DNA of 64,000 nt from Amblyornis subalaris (Eukaryota; Chordata; Aves; Passeriformes; Ptilonorhynchidae), in the NCBI GenBank assembly GCA_018881555.1, contig JACAXG010000063.1, positions 4,427,930 through 4,491,929 of the forward strand, written 5' to 3'. Shown here piece by piece: positions 62,501 through 64,000 of the stretch. A program made the translations under genes and the position numbers. A model generated the notes under the pieces. It searched no databases. It saw nothing but the letters and a program-made list of their open reading frames with translations, and was not told the DNA's origin. Every line of letters starts with the position of its first letter. Position 1 is the stretch's first letter.

Positions 62501-63339
62501 ACGAAGACAGATGCTGGAAGTATTTTCAGAGGAATACATTGCCTAACAGTTATACCAAATGGCATCTTAGACGCCTGAGGAAGTCATATCCTCTAATTAT
62601 CTTCTGTGCAGCTCAAGGAGATGTTAACACATCCAGATCTGTAACTGCCTTGCTGGTACTCTCCCAGTTAAATACATATATTGCAAGAACTAAAGAGTAC
62701 AAGTAGGTGAGCAAGAATTGCTATCTTCAGCTTCTACCTGTTTGTGGAAGGCAGAGATTAACAGATGCCTTGGTGTTCACTCATGTTATTGTATTAGCTA
62801 CGCAGGAGGATTCTCAAGAATTCTGCTATTACATATCTAATACAACATTTTTACTGCAACACAAATATAAGCGTTCAGAATTCTTTCAACTCGCTGAGGC
62901 CATGGTGAGTCTAACAGCAGCTCCCACTGTCTGATTTTAAAATAAGGGTATGGAAGATCATACTGCCTTTTAAAAGGGCAGGCTGTATCATTGCAATCAG
63001 CAATCAGCTGATGGCTACTGGCACAAAACTCTGTCAATAATGGCTGACTAGAACATCTTTAAAAAAAAACCAAACCAAAACAAAACANCACCACACAAAA
63101 CTTCCCAAGAACCAGCCCCCAAAAGAACCCATAGCCAAGCCCTCCCAAACATCCCCACAGCATTAGGAATTTAAAAATTGAAGACATATAACAGAAAAAA
63201 CATCTAACAAACTGTCCTGCTANGCACAGCATACCTTGTAAGCTATTTCCACAGCTTCCTTCAGTGTCCTGTCCTTATGAACTTCCAATTTGTTCTCCAT
63301 CATTATTTGCTTTGTAGGATGCATGCAGAATAATTTAAT
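50398..63339 (-). CDS. USP47: Ubiquitin carboxyl-terminal hydrolase 47 (USP47), C-terminal 769 aa, partial
   Basis: USP47 is a large cysteine-protease deubiquitinase, implicated in base-excision repair (stabilising DNA polymerase beta), beta-TrCP complexes and Wnt/adhesion control. Thirteen minus-strand exons, in order: 63339-63235, 62238-62031, 61685-61570, 60639-60520, 59349-58566, 56886-56711, 56565-56485, 55453-55338, 54633-54515, 53307-53177, 51799-51752, 51658-51528, 50572-50398. They join in frame (2310 bases including TGA) and match vertebrate USP47 end to end. The catalytic USP domain (Cys and His boxes) lies upstream, beyond the window's right edge. What is visible is the regulatory C-terminal half: segments resembling ubiquitin-like folds (for example [10 protein letters not shown] and [20 protein letters not shown]), separated by an acidic Ser/Asp-rich linker, ending in a basic tail that closes with LTQD. 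Truncated only by the window edge. Confidence 0.97.
51528..51658 (-). CDS. USP47: USP47 exon l
   Basis: 131 bases, acceptor TTCTCAG, donor TATAG|GTATGT (phase 2). Encodes [20 protein letters not shown] and [15 protein letters not shown]. Confidence 0.96.
51752..51799 (-). CDS. USP47: USP47 exon k (48-base small exon)
   Basis: 16 codons, [16 protein letters not shown], phase 0 to phase 0, acceptor TTTACAG, donor GCAAAA|GTAAGT. Its length is divisible by three, so skipping it would keep the frame. The next intron is only 93 bases. Confidence 0.94.
53177..53307 (-). CDS. USP47: USP47 exon j
   Basis: 131 bases, acceptor TTGCTAG, donor GAGAAG|GTAAAA. Encodes [20 protein letters not shown] and [17 protein letters not shown]. 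Confidence 0.96.
54515..54633 (-). CDS. USP47: USP47 exon i
   Basis: 119 bases, acceptor TTTATAG, donor GATG|GTAATG. Encodes [20 protein letters not shown] followed by [19 protein letters not shown]. Confidence 0.96.
55338..55453 (-). CDS. USP47: USP47 exon h
   Basis: 116 bases, acceptor TTCACAG, donor GACAG|GTAATT (phase 2). Encodes [20 protein letters not shown] followed by [18 protein letters not shown]. Confidence 0.96.
56485..56565 (-). CDS. USP47: USP47 exon g
   Basis: 27 codons, phase 0 to phase 0, acceptor TTCTAG, donor CCCGAG|GTAAGG. Encodes [20 protein letters not shown] followed by LLVNEPE. The intron between exons f and g is only 145 bases. Confidence 0.96.
56711..56886 (-). CDS. 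USP47: USP47 exon f
   Basis: 176 bases starting in phase 1 (completes Trp), acceptor GCTTAG, donor AATAAG|GTTATT. Encodes [20 protein letters not shown] and the [19 protein letters not shown] block, again ubiquitin-like in character. Confidence 0.96.
58566..59349 (-). CDS. USP47: USP47 exon e (large linker exon)
   Basis: 784 bases encoding residues 184-444, the largest exon here. It begins [10 protein letters not shown], passes through [18 protein letters not shown], then a six-Gln tract (59050-59067). A long acidic Ser/Asp/Asn-rich and probably disordered stretch follows, with [18 protein letters not shown], then [14 protein letters not shown]. It ends GEGQK plus one base of the split Trp codon (AAAT|GTATGT). 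The disordered part is conserved with mammals, which suggests function rather than drift. Confidence 0.96.
60520..60639 (-). CDS. USP47: USP47 exon d
   Basis: 40 codons, phase 0 to phase 0, acceptor GTTTCAG, donor AACAAG|GTACAT. Contains [20 protein letters not shown] and ends GFFRSNK. The second codon is Thr, where human has Ile. Confidence 0.96.
61570..61685 (-). CDS. USP47: USP47 exon c
   Basis: 116 bases completing a split Glu codon, then [10 protein letters not shown] through EFKQLISK, which has the strand-turn-strand-helix character of a ubiquitin-like fold. Acceptor CTACAG, donor AAAG|GTAATT. A short TA microsatellite lies about 35 bases upstream of the acceptor. Confidence 0.96.
62031..62238 (-). 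CDS. USP47: USP47 exon b
   Basis: 208 bases ending in phase 1 at GGTG|GTAAGA. Encodes the strongly conserved [20 protein letters not shown] and [20 protein letters not shown] blocks. The first codon is Leu, where mammals have Met, just before MDLEE. Confidence 0.96.
63235..63339 (-). CDS. USP47: USP47 exon a (first in window)
   Basis: 35 codons, phase 0 to phase 0, acceptor TTTCATAG, donor AAG|GTATGC. Contains [20 protein letters not shown], a block directly C-terminal to the peptidase domain in USP47. Residue numbers below count from this exon's first codon. Confidence 0.95.
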
Positions 63340-64000
63340 CTATGAAATACAAAAGGAAGAAAAATGATTATGAAAGCATTTTCAAATACCTTTCATATTA
63401 GAGGACATTTAAGGTCTAAAAGCCCGTATTTAAACAATTTAATATGAAATATATCTTTAGCTCTACTTCAGCTACAGAATGGTTTCCTTTCAGCTGTTAC
63501 ACAATTGCAGATAGAAAATATCAAAGGCACACGAGGTGTATGTGTATATCTAAATCTTTTTGCAAGCTAGAGTACAACTTCTATAATCTGAACATCTTTT
63601 AACCACAGGCAGTAAGCAAATGCTCCAAAACAAAATGCACGTATGAACAACAAATGTGAAATTCCTTTTTCACACAGAGAGTTACACATTTTGCAATGAC
63701 AGAGCACTTCCTCATAAAACAATCACTTGATTCATACACAGACCAGCTGACTGCCATGCTTGTAAGTCACTGAGCTCCTATTTCGTTTGTTGCTATTGAA
63801 TCTATGGTTGGAAAAAATTCTGCTCTTTCTGCCAAACAACTACTTAAAATTAGTTAAGAAACACCATTTCACAAAGTAAGGGGTTGCAATATCAAAAGAT
63901 TTAACAGCACGAAACACCCAACATGCAAGCATTACACACTCTTTGGAATTAATTTTGTTGAATTCATGTGATGTCAGATTAACTAGTTTTGTTTTGGGTT

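Larger units (their letters stand above)
56887..64000 (-). other. USP47: USP47 introns upstream of exon f
   Basis: Covers 56887-58565, 59350-60519, 60640-61569, 61686-62030, 62239-63234 and 63340-64000. Simple tracts: TA repeat at 61722-61738, and an A/C-rich stretch (AAACC/AAAAC units) at 63060-63090. The last 660 bases hold no exon, so the peptidase-domain exons lie beyond the window. Confidence 0.8.

Overview
This is a vertebrate nuclear genome window, almost certainly from a bird. The avian signal comes from CR1 LINE 3' ends of the bird type (near 20.8 kb and 42.8-43.1 kb), an avian ERVL-type solo LTR (20.1-20.6 kb), compact introns, and two multi-exon genes whose proteins closely match known vertebrate families. 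It is not a bacterial or viral segment. I found no operons, CRISPR arrays, rRNA or tRNA genes. Isolated N characters are scattered through the window.

Layout. Positions 1 to about 24.7 kb are AT-rich non-coding DNA with short spurious ORFs, two LTR-type fragments, one CR1 relic and small tandem repeats. A CpG island at about 24.73-25.45 kb holds the promoter and first coding exon of DKK3 (Dickkopf-3) on the plus strand. DKK3 then runs through seven coding exons to its stop at 47.08 kb, with a 14.3 kb intron 3. It encodes 356 aa from the first in-frame Met, or 350 aa from the second. Tail-to-tail with it, on the minus strand, lies the 3' half of USP47. Thirteen coding exons from 63.34 kb down to the stop at 50.40 kb encode the C-terminal 769 aa. 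The catalytic peptidase domain lies beyond the right edge. All exon junctions have GT/AG sites with compatible phases, and no coding exon contains an N, a stop or a frameshift.

The USP47-DKK3 neighbourhood matches the order I know from mammals (USP47, DKK3, then MICAL2), so the left 24 kb is probably the DKK3-MICAL2 intergenic region. No MICAL2 exon could be recognised in it. DKK3 is a secreted (and reportedly also intracellular) modulator of Wnt/beta-catenin signalling. USP47 is a deubiquitinase reported to bind beta-TrCP. The visible USP47 part carries a DSGxxS motif of the beta-TrCP recognition type.

I see no undescribed system. The points most worth a second look are the conserved internal DKK3 start codon at the first base of exon 2, a CTCCCTG heptamer array with a G-run right after the DKK3 exon 1 donor, closely spaced opposing poly(A) signals between the two genes, an LTR 4.3 kb upstream of DKK3, and the uneven distribution of N positions.
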